Of a stretch of 64,000 nt of DNA, positions 8,106 to 16,931 are shown piece after piece. How positions within the stretch are numbered: the stretch's first letter is position 1; each line of letters opens with the position of its first letter. Origin of the DNA: CAYJBH01 sp964368815 (GTDB lineage: Bacteria > Bacillota > Clostridia > Oscillospirales > Ruminococcaceae); contig CAYJDA010000004.1 of assembly GCA_964368815.1 (NCBI GenBank), forward strand, positions 1-64,000, read 5' to 3'. The position numbers and the translations under genes were made by a program. The notes beneath the pieces are model-generated. The model saw only the letters and a list, made by a program, of their open reading frames with translations. It had not been told where the DNA came from and did no database searches.

Positions 8106-9374
8106 TTAGCCGTAATACTCGTTGATTAAATCTTTTGTAAGTTTTGACCACTCGATAACCTTTTTTCGAGGATTTTTACCGAGAGTTCCGCCGATGTTGA
8201 GTACGATTTCAACATTGCATCCATGCTTTTGAGCGCTTTCAAGGACGCCTCTTATCTCTTTTTCTGCATTTTTTTTGTCCCACTCGTCCGGCACAAAGTG
8301 GATTCCGGCGGCACGATAACTGTATACGTAGTCGCATTTTAATTCTTTGGCGGCGTTCTCCACGTCGCACCATTCGGCGACAGATATTTTTCTCGCATTG
8401 GGGATAGTACGGCAGTAGTCTATCTTCTTGTCTAACACCTCGCAACAACCGATGTTGATGTACTTGAACATCTTCATTATTTCACGGTCGTAGTCAAATC
8501 CAAACTCGTCGTGCATGTCGTTCGATACACAATGGAAAACCTCGGCGCAGGTAAAGCCCCATGAATCCGACACCTTAACCTTATGGTTAAATTTATCCTC
8601 AACGTCGCGAAAATCGGGAACTCCGCTCGCATATCGTAGCCCTGCAGAGCCGAGTGGCTCGGAGTTGTCGAGCGTTCCCCACAGTCCCGCTTGCTCATAC
8701 ATTTCAAACCTTGCAACAAAGTTCTCCTTAATTTTTTCGAGCACCTTGTGCATCCAGTCGGGATTGTCATAGATATCCATATATGTGCTTTCCAGACCTC
8801 GCAGCCAGGAATACTCGTCCGGAATTTTTGCGGCAAAGGTAAAAGGTTTCTTTATTACGGTAAGTGTCGGCTCGAATATTTCCTGTGCCTCCTCAAACAA
8901 TTTTAATGACGCCTCTTTGTCGTACTCAATTTTCGGCATGAGGATTTTTTCTATATCCTCCTCATTGTTGAGCACCGGCACCATCTCATATGCGCCGCTG
9001 TCGCCGCCGTGGTCGGAATATTTGCGTTCAGCTACAAGACCCTGATACTCGTCGGCGGTAAAAATCTGCCGCACATGTATAACCGGCTCCATAACATTAT
9101 CATCACCTAATTCCTCGGCATAGAAAAGCCTTGTTTTGAGTTGAAGCTCATAATTCCGTGCGTCTTCACTCTCGCAAAAATAACTATCCTCGGGGAATAT
9201 CTCGGCGAGTGCGAGCGGCCAATAATGGTTTATAAATACCGGCTTTGTTCCCGCCGTTAGGTCATTTATATCGCACCACTGCTTGATTTTTTTCTTGTTG
9301 CTCTCGGTATCGCATATTGTTTTGTATTTTTGAGCAAGTTCTTTTAAATATGCTCTTTCTCTCTCATTTATCAT
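8106..9374 (-). CDS. UroD-like protein of unknown role, large form
   Basis: The 422-residue protein has the overall pattern of the uroporphyrinogen decarboxylase/MtaA superfamily, but it is longer than usual and divergent. A FDYDREIMKMF segment and late strands reading ISVAEWCD and YSYRAAGIHFVPDEW correspond to the barrel's C-terminal part. The zinc-binding His-x-Cys of methyltransferases such as MtaA is not visible. AAAGGAGCAAC precedes the ATG. It lies inside the galactan operon between the FAD oxidoreductase and GH117, so it probably takes part in the same pathway rather than in haem synthesis. The reaction is unknown. Confidence 0.65.
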   Translation of the reverse strand: MINERERAYLKELAQKYKTICDTESNKKKIKQWCDINDLTAGTKPVFINHYWPLALAEIFPEDSYFCESEDARNYELQLKTRLFYAEELGDDNVMEPVIHVRQIFTADEYQGLVAERKYSDHGGDSGAYEMVPVLNNEEDIEKILMPKIEYDKEASLKLFEEAQEIFEPTLTVIKKPFTFAAKIPDEYSWLRGLESTYMDIYDNPDWMHKVLEKIKENFVARFEMYEQAGLWGTLDNSEPLGSAGLRYASGVPDFRDVEDKFNHKVKVSDSWGFTCAEVFHCVSNDMHDEFGFDYDREIMKMFKYINIGCCEVLDKKIDYCRTIPNARKISVAEWCDVENAAKELKCDYVYSYRAAGIHFVPDEWDKKNAEKEIRGVLESAQKHGCNVEIVLNIGGTLGKNPRKKVIEWSKLTKDLINEYYG

Positions 9375-9385
9375 GTTGCTCCTTT

Positions 9386-11623
9386 CTATATGAAGTCAAA
9401 ATCATACAACGCAAATCTTTTTGAACCGTTGGTTTTCTTAAAATATATTCTTATACTATCGCATTGCGTGGCGTCAAATATGTGTCGATTTACTTTTTTG
9501 TAGTTATCGGATATCGAACATATCATCCTTTCCCTGCCGCTTTCCACAACAAAAATTTCATATTCTTTAACTATTGTATCACAAATATTGAGTTCGTAGT
9601 ATGTCTCTAGATTATCATACCGCAAATTTTCGCTTAGGCTGTCAAATGTTAGGGCAATCCCCCCTATACTCACGGGGCTTGAGAAACTCAGGCTGATTGA
9701 CTGCGGACTATCATCATTCGACATCCAAAGGTTGGGGTTGCCGTAGTTTCTGATGTAGCCATTAATAATGTTTTTGGCGGAGTAGACCGTAGATTTCATA
9801 TTAACCACGGGGAGTTCGTTGCAGAGCAACCAAAGATGTTTCTTTGTTTCGAGTGTCAATATATCAAAGTATGTGTCGTCGATATTTTTTGACATTTCAA
9901 AGGCTATATATCCGTTGATTCTATCTTCGGTAACTTCAATTGATATCGCTTCATTTTTTTCGAAGGATATAAAAATTCGTTCAAGCGTCCTACATTCATC
10001 GTTTAAATATACCGAAAAAGACTGTTTTTCATTCTTTTTTATCGGAACTGATGATTTAAATAATAATTTCTCAGGGCCGTAGTTTTCTTTTTTTGTTGAG
10101 GCGAAAACACTATATGATATCTCGCAATCGGCATCGCTAATAGCAAAAAAATTGAAACTTTCGGTGTTCTTTTCTGTCGGCAAGCTAACCCCAAAGGTGT
10201 TGGTGAGCTTTTTATATCGATCGGTGTGTGAAAGGCAACCATCAAAATTACTCTCGGCGATAATTTCAGCATTTTTTAGCAGTGGGTTTTCATTCTTTTT
10301 CTCAAAGACAAATTGATCACCCTGTTGCAACATCTGCTGCAACTCCGAAATGTATTTTTCACCGACTTCACTTGGTGAGATACCGTATTTTTTACAAAGG
10401 ACTGCAGCCATACCGGAAGCCTGGCCGAGCATACAGAGTGTACCCATTACTCTTGCTGTTCCAAGTGCAACATGTGAAAAAGAGGCCGAGCGACTTGCCA
10501 AAAAAAGATTTTTTATATCTCGAGACACACAAACTCTGTAAGGAAGTTTATAAACGCCCCTCAAATAGTAGTGCTTGTTGATGAGATCGCCGGCATAGAA
10601 ACCGCCTGCCGAGTGTAGGTCTATCGACCAACCGCCGTGACCTATACAGTCATCATAGTCATTTTGTAGCGCGATATCCTGCTGTTTTAGAATATATTCC
10701 CCAACAATTCTTCGCGATTCACGCTTGCCGAGTACCGGGCTTACATACTCAAGATCAAACCGATTGGCATCAAAATCGCTGTGATTTTTTATTCTATCCC
10801 AAATGTTTGAAACAAGTTTTGCATGCTCAAGCCTTATCTGCTCGTTATCAAATGTCTGGTGTTTGCCTGCACCTGTCTCATAATACCACTGAAATCTATA
10901 TCCGTCATACCTTGCATCAAGTGGAATTCTGTCCGGTATTTCTCGTGTTGGCAAGGCGGCTTTAAATTCCTCCATGATGTCCTGTGCATATGTAGGCATT
11001 GTGTAGGTTACGTTTCGATGAAAATCTTTAGAGTAAAAGGACATGGAGGATAGCAAAACTCCGTCGTCTTGCTTGTTTGGTGCTATACTCTCACCCCACG
11101 TATCCGATGATTCCCGACCATACATAAACTCGGCACCGGAGAGGTAACCCACCGTACCGTCGCCGGTGTCGTCCACAAACATATTGCCCGAGATAACATG
11201 ACGCTTTTCCGAGCCGGACTGTGTGCCTTCAACACTTAAAATTACACTTTCTTCCTCGTTTAGGTTTACGGTGTCGATATAGGTGTTTAAAAATAGTGTT
11301 AGATTTTCCTCTTTTAAAACTGCATCAAGCAGTACATCATGCCAAAGATAGACGTTACCCTGCGGATTTTTGTGGCGGTTTTCTATCAGTAGCTCACCGA
11401 GTATGCCACCCTCGTCGGCGTACATATTAAACTCAGATGTGCCGTTTGCACCACATATATGTATTCGCACCTCCGGCCCTGCGTTGCCACCCAGCACTCC
11501 GCGGTCGTTTATCAATGCGGTTTTGAGTCCGAGTCTTGCCGCCCCGAGTGCCGCCACTATGCCCGGCATTCCGGCGCCGCAGACTACAAAATCAAAATTT
11601 GAGTTATATACAGGTAGTTTCAT
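9386..11623 (-). CDS. FAD-dependent oxidoreductase (FAD_oxidored family) with C-terminal extension
   Basis: The N-terminal 420 residues form an FAD-binding oxidoreductase, with the dinucleotide motif VVCGAGMPGIVAALGAARLG near residue 20, GNAGPE, and a later FVDDTGDGTVGYLSGAEF segment. Proteins of this type often sit in polysaccharide loci, but few have assigned reactions. About 300 further residues are mainly beta-rich and end in a fold resembling a discoidin or carbohydrate-binding module; that is only an impression. The ATG at 11621-11623 follows the GH120 stop by two bases and has AAAGG ten bases upstream; an ATG at 11632 is too close to this site. No signal peptide is present. Confidence 0.75.
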   Translation of the reverse strand: MKLPVYNSNFDFVVCGAGMPGIVAALGAARLGLKTALINDRGVLGGNAGPEVRIHICGANGTSEFNMYADEGGILGELLIENRHKNPQGNVYLWHDVLLDAVLKEENLTLFLNTYIDTVNLNEEESVILSVEGTQSGSEKRHVISGNMFVDDTGDGTVGYLSGAEFMYGRESSDTWGESIAPNKQDDGVLLSSMSFYSKDFHRNVTYTMPTYAQDIMEEFKAALPTREIPDRIPLDARYDGYRFQWYYETGAGKHQTFDNEQIRLEHAKLVSNIWDRIKNHSDFDANRFDLEYVSPVLGKRESRRIVGEYILKQQDIALQNDYDDCIGHGGWSIDLHSAGGFYAGDLINKHYYLRGVYKLPYRVCVSRDIKNLFLASRSASFSHVALGTARVMGTLCMLGQASGMAAVLCKKYGISPSEVGEKYISELQQMLQQGDQFVFEKKNENPLLKNAEIIAESNFDGCLSHTDRYKKLTNTFGVSLPTEKNTESFNFFAISDADCEISYSVFASTKKENYGPEKLLFKSSVPIKKNEKQSFSVYLNDECRTLERIFISFEKNEAISIEVTEDRINGYIAFEMSKNIDDTYFDILTLETKKHLWLLCNELPVVNMKSTVYSAKNIINGYIRNYGNPNLWMSNDDSPQSISLSFSSPVSIGGIALTFDSLSENLRYDNLETYYELNICDTIVKEYEIFVVESGRERMICSISDNYKKVNRHIFDATQCDSIRIYFKKTNGSKRFALYDFDFI

Positions 11624-11625
11624 AG

Positions 11626-13560
11626 TTACCATACCTTTATCTTCATTTTTTCAAACATTTTTGAAAATGGACCCGGCAGGGTGTTGTTTAATCTTTTTTC
11701 ACCGTTATAATCCATGTCGAGAGAATAGGTTTTTGCGTTTGAATCCTCATATCTTGATGATGATATCCTCGGTGCAACAAGGTCGGCAGTGTTAATGATT
11801 TTACAGCTGTACTCGGTGGCCACCTTTGGCAGATTGTAGCTTAAAAATACTTCGGTGTCGGTTTCCTCAATTTCGATTTTTGTATCAAAACTTTCGAAAC
11901 AGAGGTTGTTTTTCTCCTTGTCGTAAGGTTTTGCAGTTGTAAAATATATATTACTGTCGATATAAACCGGTTGTTTTAACTCCATAAAGTTTGCGTGGTC
12001 GACGCCCTTATCCCTACCCAAAAGTGACTGCATATACGCCTCTTTTGAGGGTGGATGTGCATTATAGCCTGCCGTCCCTTGCGTCGATTTTTCATCTGCA
12101 AGTTCTTCCTTGCCTATAAATATATTATTAAAATATCTATCGTCGCCGCCGTAAACAAATGCTGTACCGGCAACCATGGTACTGTGTGCAAAGTGGTATG
12201 GCGTTGAGCGGTCAAATATAGGCACGTTTCGGATACATCCGGCTATAATATTATTGATAAAAGCTGTTCCCTGCGCGTGGTTTGCAAAACCAAAGTCGGA
12301 TAAAAAGATGTTGTTGTCGATCATCATTGGGCCGTGAGTGACCTCGATGTTACCGTCACAATCGTTGTTGTAACAAAGATTACGGCTCACCCTTGTGCCC
12401 TGTGCCTGCCAATCCAACCAGATTGCAAGTGTTGTGTCGTGTATGCGATTTCCTGCTATTACAGTATCTATCGGTGCATGGAATTTTATGCCTGCTATCT
12501 CCCACCCAAAAAATTCACGTTTTGTTCCGATATTGAAAATGTGATTACCCTCGATATGGCTAAAAGCACATCCCATATGCCCGACAATTCCGTTTTGTCC
12601 GCAGTTGAATATCGTGTTGTTTTTCACAGTGTGAGAACCCACAGTTTCCTTGTTCCATCCCATCTTTAGGGCACTGAATACTGACTCTTTTTGAAACAAA
12701 TATCCGGACTTTTCGTTGGAATTAAACGCCTCTTGATCTCCTGTGCTCCCCTCCTTGCCAAGGCAAACTGCAGAGCATTTTGAATCGTGCAATGTGTTGT
12801 TTTTAATAACCCATCCCCTGCTCCAGTTGACACCTATCATACCGTATTGATAGGAGGTTGGCGGCGCCCACGGGGTAGCGGCATGAGCCATCTCAAAACC
12901 TTCTACCGTGATAAAATCAAGACCGATTTTGTCGGGGAAAAAACAACATTTTCTAACATTTATCTCAACAAGCTCACTGTTAGGATCGTACTCATGAAAA
13001 TTTGCATATATAGTTGTGGTAGTCTCATCTACCTCTGCAAACCAGCAATATTTTGTGAAGCTTGCGTCGGAGATTGGCAAAAATGCACCGGAGTAGGAGT
13101 GTATAACACCCTCTTTTATTTTTGCAGATTTCACCTCTTCAATGCTTGCTACTTCATATAATGATTTACCGCAAAGATACACCTCTCCGGTATGCACCCT
13201 ATAGTCTTTTGGGTCGATCATCCAGTCACCGTCTATTTCGGTTGCGTACGGATTATAATCGCCAAATATGCTGTTGTCTATAATGTGTTTGTATACGCTA
13301 CCCTCGACCTGTTCCCAAACTGATGCTTTTTCGCTGCCTTTAATAACGACCTTTTCGCCCTGTGCGGCGATGTAGGTTATCCTGTTATCAGGACGATTTC
13401 CACCCCGCATAGGTTTGACCCACTCACGATATTCACCTTCGTGCACTATAATTCGATCGCCTGCTATAGCTATCGCAGCTGCTCTTTTAATTGTTAAAAA
13501 TGGCGAACTTTCGGTGCCGTTATTACAATCATTTCCTTTTTTAGATATGTGATAAATCAT
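11626..13560 (-). CDS. GH120 glycosidase (beta-xylosidase family), right-handed beta-helix
   Basis: The 644-residue protein follows the Thermoanaerobacterium GH120 xylosidase XylC closely in my recollection, from the YHISKKGND start through the GFEMAHAATPWAPPT block. The catalytic pair is seen as Asp383 (WLDWQAQGTR) and Glu406 (IEVTHGP), one residue off the Asp382/Glu405 positions recalled for XylC. Repeated NNxI turns (NNTL, NNTIF, NNIF) mark the beta-helix coils. No signal peptide is visible, suggesting cytoplasmic action. In this galactan locus it may release xylose from decorated red-algal polysaccharide or have acquired another specificity. The ribosome site is weak and lies in the end of the permease gene. 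Confidence 0.85.
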   Translation of the reverse strand: MIYHISKKGNDCNNGTESSPFLTIKRAAAIAIAGDRIIVHEGEYREWVKPMRGGNRPDNRITYIAAQGEKVVIKGSEKASVWEQVEGSVYKHIIDNSIFGDYNPYATEIDGDWMIDPKDYRVHTGEVYLCGKSLYEVASIEEVKSAKIKEGVIHSYSGAFLPISDASFTKYCWFAEVDETTTTIYANFHEYDPNSELVEINVRKCCFFPDKIGLDFITVEGFEMAHAATPWAPPTSYQYGMIGVNWSRGWVIKNNTLHDSKCSAVCLGKEGSTGDQEAFNSNEKSGYLFQKESVFSALKMGWNKETVGSHTVKNNTIFNCGQNGIVGHMGCAFSHIEGNHIFNIGTKREFFGWEIAGIKFHAPIDTVIAGNRIHDTTLAIWLDWQAQGTRVSRNLCYNNDCDGNIEVTHGPMMIDNNIFLSDFGFANHAQGTAFINNIIAGCIRNVPIFDRSTPYHFAHSTMVAGTAFVYGGDDRYFNNIFIGKEELADEKSTQGTAGYNAHPPSKEAYMQSLLGRDKGVDHANFMELKQPVYIDSNIYFTTAKPYDKEKNNLCFESFDTKIEIEETDTEVFLSYNLPKVATEYSCKIINTADLVAPRISSSRYEDSNAKTYSLDMDYNGEKRLNNTLPGPFSKMFEKMKIKVW

Positions 13561-13568
13561 TTTATATT

Positions 13569-14417
13569 TTAGCCTTTAATTCCTGCTGTTGCTATTCCTG
13601 TAATAAAATATTTTTGTGCTAACAGATAAACGATAATTATCGGCACAAGCGCCATAGAAGCACCTGCCATCTGCAAAGCAAAGTTTTGTGCATACTGCGA
13701 ACGGAAGGAGGCTATACCTACGCTTAAAACAAAATTTTCCGGTGTTCTGAGATAGATAAGCGGACTGGTATAATCATTCCAACCCCAGGTAAAAGCTAAA
13801 ATCCCAAGTGCTACCAGCGAGTTTTTAACAAGAGGTAAGCAAATTTTGTAGTATATTTTTGAGAAACCGCAACCATCTATTTTAGCTGCCTCGATAAGCT
13901 CGTTTGGCACGACCATAAATGCCTGCCTCATAAAAAATATGGCAAAACCAACAAACAAAACCCAAGGAAGTGTTACCGACCACATAGTATCAAGGATGTT
14001 CAGTTCGCGGTATAAAAGGAACTGCGGAATAAGTCTCATCTCACCCGGTATCATCAATGCAGCAACAAATACTAAAAATATAATATTTTTACCTTTAAAA
14101 TTAAGCTTAGCAAAGGAAAACCCTGCCATTGACGATGTTAGTAACATACCGCATACAATAAACACTGTATTGCGAAATGTGTTTATGTACCAATTAAAAT
14201 ATGGAAAATCTGTGACTGCCTTTTCATAGTTTTGAAGTGTCGGATTTTCCGGTATCCATTGAATCGGGAAACCGAACACATCTGCCTCAAATTTAAATGA
14301 AGACGAGAGCATCCAAACTACCGGAATTACCATTAAAACAGCCAATGCAGTTAAAATAATTGTTTTAACAATCTTTATAATTAAATTCTGCTTTGTATGA
14401 GAAATTGTTGTACCCAT
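13569..14417 (-). CDS. Sugar ABC transporter permease, MalG type
   Basis: The 282-residue protein has about six membrane segments, starting at residues 15-37. It carries the EAA loop that contacts the ATPase, read as ELIEAAKIDGCGFSKIYYKICLP in two overlapping parts (EAAKIDG, then YYKICLPL). It pairs with the MalF-type permease 28 bp upstream and with the binding protein before that. No ATPase is encoded in the operon. In Firmicutes such CUT1 importers usually borrow a shared MsmX-type ATPase, so one elsewhere in the genome is expected. The substrate is inferred from the GH117/GH120 neighbours to be an oligosaccharide. Confidence 0.92.
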   Translation of the reverse strand: MGTTISHTKQNLIIKIVKTIILTALAVLMVIPVVWMLSSSFKFEADVFGFPIQWIPENPTLQNYEKAVTDFPYFNWYINTFRNTVFIVCGMLLTSSMAGFSFAKLNFKGKNIIFLVFVAALMIPGEMRLIPQFLLYRELNILDTMWSVTLPWVLFVGFAIFFMRQAFMVVPNELIEAAKIDGCGFSKIYYKICLPLVKNSLVALGILAFTWGWNDYTSPLIYLRTPENFVLSVGIASFRSQYAQNFALQMAGASMALVPIIIVYLLAQKYFITGIATAGIKG

Positions 14418-14445
14418 TACATCTAACCTTTCTAAAATTAAACAA

Positions 14446-15333
14446 TTAATAGTTTACCCATTTTTTCTGACCGAACCACTGCAACAAGGTAATTACAAGA
14501 ATGATGCAGAAAAAGACCAGTGACACTGCAGCTGCATACCCCATATCAAAATTAACAAATGCAGAGGTATATATATGGAAAACTATAGTGTAGGAAGATG
14601 TTCCGGGGCCACCGTCGGTAAGAACCTGCGACTCGGCAAATAGCGAGAAGGAGAAAATAGACATGGTTACAGCAAGGAAAAAGGTTGTTGGGCTTATGAG
14701 TGGAAAGGTTATTTTCCAGAACTTTTGCCAGGTATTCGCTCCATCAATATCCGCCGCCTCATAATAGGAGGTGGATATTCCTTGCAAGCCTGAAAGGAAT
14801 ATAACTACACAATATCCGAGCATACGCCATATCCAAAACATTGCTACCGTGGTAACCGACCAGTCAGAACTTGTTATCCATCCGGGCGGGTTGGATATTC
14901 CGATAGCACGCAACACCTCGTTAACCGGACCGTAGTCGGCATGTAACAAAGCGGAAAATACAATGGCAGACGCAGTAACAGTTGTAACATACGGCATGAA
15001 ATAGGCTGTGCGAAGTGCTCCCCTGAAGAAAACTGCCGAATTAAGAACAGATGCTAAAACTAATGCAAGTATTAGCAGTATAGGAACCGCAACAATAAAG
15101 ATAGTAATGTTGTTACGAAGTCCGGTTAAAAAATACTCGTTCTGAACAACATCGGTAAAATTTTCTATTCCAACAAAATCAGAGCCATTTACTCCTTTGT
15201 AAAAATTCCAGTCCCATAGGCTGAGAAATGATGTATACAAAAGAGGATAAAGCATAAAAACAAGAAAACCTATCAAGCAGGGTAGTATAAACAACCAACC
15301 GGCAATGGCTTCCTTTCGCTTTCCTATTTTCAT
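14446..15333 (-). CDS. Sugar ABC transporter permease, MalF type
   Basis: The 295-residue inner-membrane protein starts with a charged stretch and a first membrane segment (GWLFILPCLIGFLVFMLYP). The EAA loop is visible as YYEAADIDGANTWQKFWKIT. It forms the translocation channel with the neighbouring MalG-type subunit. GAGG precedes the ATG. The gene is separated from the upstream binding-protein gene by 128 bp that hold a strong hairpin, which would let the binding protein be made in excess of the permeases. Confidence 0.92.
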   Translation of the reverse strand: MKIGKRKEAIAGWLFILPCLIGFLVFMLYPLLYTSFLSLWDWNFYKGVNGSDFVGIENFTDVVQNEYFLTGLRNNITIFIVAVPILLILALVLASVLNSAVFFRGALRTAYFMPYVTTVTASAIVFSALLHADYGPVNEVLRAIGISNPPGWITSSDWSVTTVAMFWIWRMLGYCVVIFLSGLQGISTSYYEAADIDGANTWQKFWKITFPLISPTTFFLAVTMSIFSFSLFAESQVLTDGGPGTSSYTIVFHIYTSAFVNFDMGYAAAVSLVFFCIILVITLLQWFGQKKWVNY

Positions 15334-15374
15334 ATGACTGCCTCGCTTTCAATTAATTCGTACATTGATAGGTA

Positions 15375-15399
15375 ACCGGAGAGGGGGCTCCTCTCCGGT
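15375..15399 (-). promoter_or_regulatory. Intercistronic hairpin after the binding-protein gene
   Basis: ACCGGAGAGG (15375-15384) pairs perfectly with CCTCTCCGGT (15390-15399) around a 5-base loop. No T-run follows on the minus strand, so it is more likely an mRNA 3'-end stabiliser or attenuator than a full terminator. It lies between the highly needed binding protein and the permease genes. Confidence 0.6.
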
Positions 15400-15461
15400 C
15401 ATAAAGTTTAGTTTTGCTATAATGAATTGCGGAGAACCTTTAAAATAATTTTTTCTGTGAT

Positions 15462-16859
15462 TTAGCTGTCGAGTATAGCTGCATCTCCGCGCTCTTTGAT
15501 GTTTGCTATGGCTGTTTCAAGATCTTGCTCTTCGCCAAGGTACATTCCAACCTCTTCATTTATGATGGTTTCGTACTGTGCAGCGTTCGGGCCGGAAACC
15601 TTTTCAAGGATCATGAGTTGATCTGGGTTAAGGAAAAGATCTTGGATTGCTTCGGTAGTAAACTGTTCGTCAGTAATCTGCTCTACAACTTCAACAAAAA
15701 GATTGTCGGCGGATACACTCTGGTCAGGATAGATTTCAGAGGAGGAAAGTTTTGTTGTTTCGGCAACAACATCAACAATCCACTCGGTTGCCATGATGGG
15801 ATCGGAAACTGTAGCCGGAAGACCGAATGTTCCAACAACGCCCCATGTTTGACGTTGGGTTGTGCCGTCCGGTATCGGTAGTGGGCAGAAGCCTATCTCC
15901 CAGTCTCTCGGATATGTCTCGGTGTCTGCAATCCAGTTAAGTGTCCATGTACCGTGGGGATACATAGCATAGTTGCCGGTGAAAAATGCCTCAGGACCGG
16001 TTTGGGTTGCTAAAATATCGGCAAGCTTAGGTATAGACATGTCAACATTCTGCATGTTGTAGGTATCCTGAAGTGCATCGGCAAATGCAGGATCTTCAAT
16101 GTTAGATAAACCATCTGCAGTGTAGAAGTTCTGTCCACCACCAAGTGTCATGATTGCTTCAGAGTACCAATACATTGGCCAGTCAAGGTGAAGTGCACCG
16201 TAAATTTTATCACTACCCTCACCGGTTGTAAGTTCTGCTGCAAGTGCGCGGTACTCTGTCCATGTCATGGGATTAGTTGCATCGGGGTAGTCGATACCTG
16301 CATCGTCAAATATTTTTTTGTTATAGAACATGCCCCAAGCTGTTGCGCCACCGGGAATACCAAAAACCTGACCTTCGGTGTATGCGCCGCTTGCGTATGT
16401 GCCGTAACGTTCCTCTAAGTTTATGCCGAGCTCTGCAACATACTCATCCATAGGAATGATAACGCCGGCATCAGACATTTTTGCCTGTTCAATGGGGTTA
16501 AAGTTGTACATAACATCGATGGTTTCGCCACCTGCAACCTGAATAGGGAAGTTGGTTGCATATTCGTTGTCCTGAGGACGCATATCTATGGTTACGTTTT
16601 TCCATTTGTCGGTAGCCATAACGATGTCTACTGCATCAAGGAATGCGGTGTTGTTAACCACGTTGTGAACCGATACTACTAGTTCGCCGGAATACGCTGC
16701 ATCTGTAGCCTCCTCGCCACTGTCTTCCGACTGAGAGGTGGGCTCTTCGGTTGTGGCGGTAGATGTCGTTTCCTCTGCCGGCGCGCCGCACGACGCAAGA
16801 AATGCGAGCATCGATACAGTCGCCAATAAAAATGCGAATGTTCTTTTAAATTGCTTCAT
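15462..16859 (-). CDS. Extracellular sugar-binding lipoprotein of an ABC transporter
   Basis: The 465-residue protein starts with a lipoprotein signal (MKQFKRTFAFLLATV, lipobox LASC with Cys24), followed by an acidic Thr/Ser/Glu-rich linker to about residue 55. The mature part is a CUT1-type solute-binding protein, with typical segments near ETIDVMYNFNP and GNYAMYPHGTWTLNWI. It would be anchored to the outer face of the membrane and capture the oligosaccharide for the two permeases downstream. GAAAGGA precedes the ATG. It is the second gene of the operon, just after a GH117 gene. Ligand specificity is inferred only from neighbours. Confidence 0.92.
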   Translation of the reverse strand: MKQFKRTFAFLLATVSMLAFLASCGAPAEETTSTATTEEPTSQSEDSGEEATDAAYSGELVVSVHNVVNNTAFLDAVDIVMATDKWKNVTIDMRPQDNEYATNFPIQVAGGETIDVMYNFNPIEQAKMSDAGVIIPMDEYVAELGINLEERYGTYASGAYTEGQVFGIPGGATAWGMFYNKKIFDDAGIDYPDATNPMTWTEYRALAAELTTGEGSDKIYGALHLDWPMYWYSEAIMTLGGGQNFYTADGLSNIEDPAFADALQDTYNMQNVDMSIPKLADILATQTGPEAFFTGNYAMYPHGTWTLNWIADTETYPRDWEIGFCPLPIPDGTTQRQTWGVVGTFGLPATVSDPIMATEWIVDVVAETTKLSSSEIYPDQSVSADNLFVEVVEQITDEQFTTEAIQDLFLNPDQLMILEKVSGPNAAQYETIINEEVGMYLGEEQDLETAIANIKERGDAAILDS

Positions 16860-16931
16860 GGTGTTTGTCCTTTCAAAATTGATTGTTTATATTTTTCACA
16901 CGGGTACTCCCACACCGCGTGTAAAATCTTT

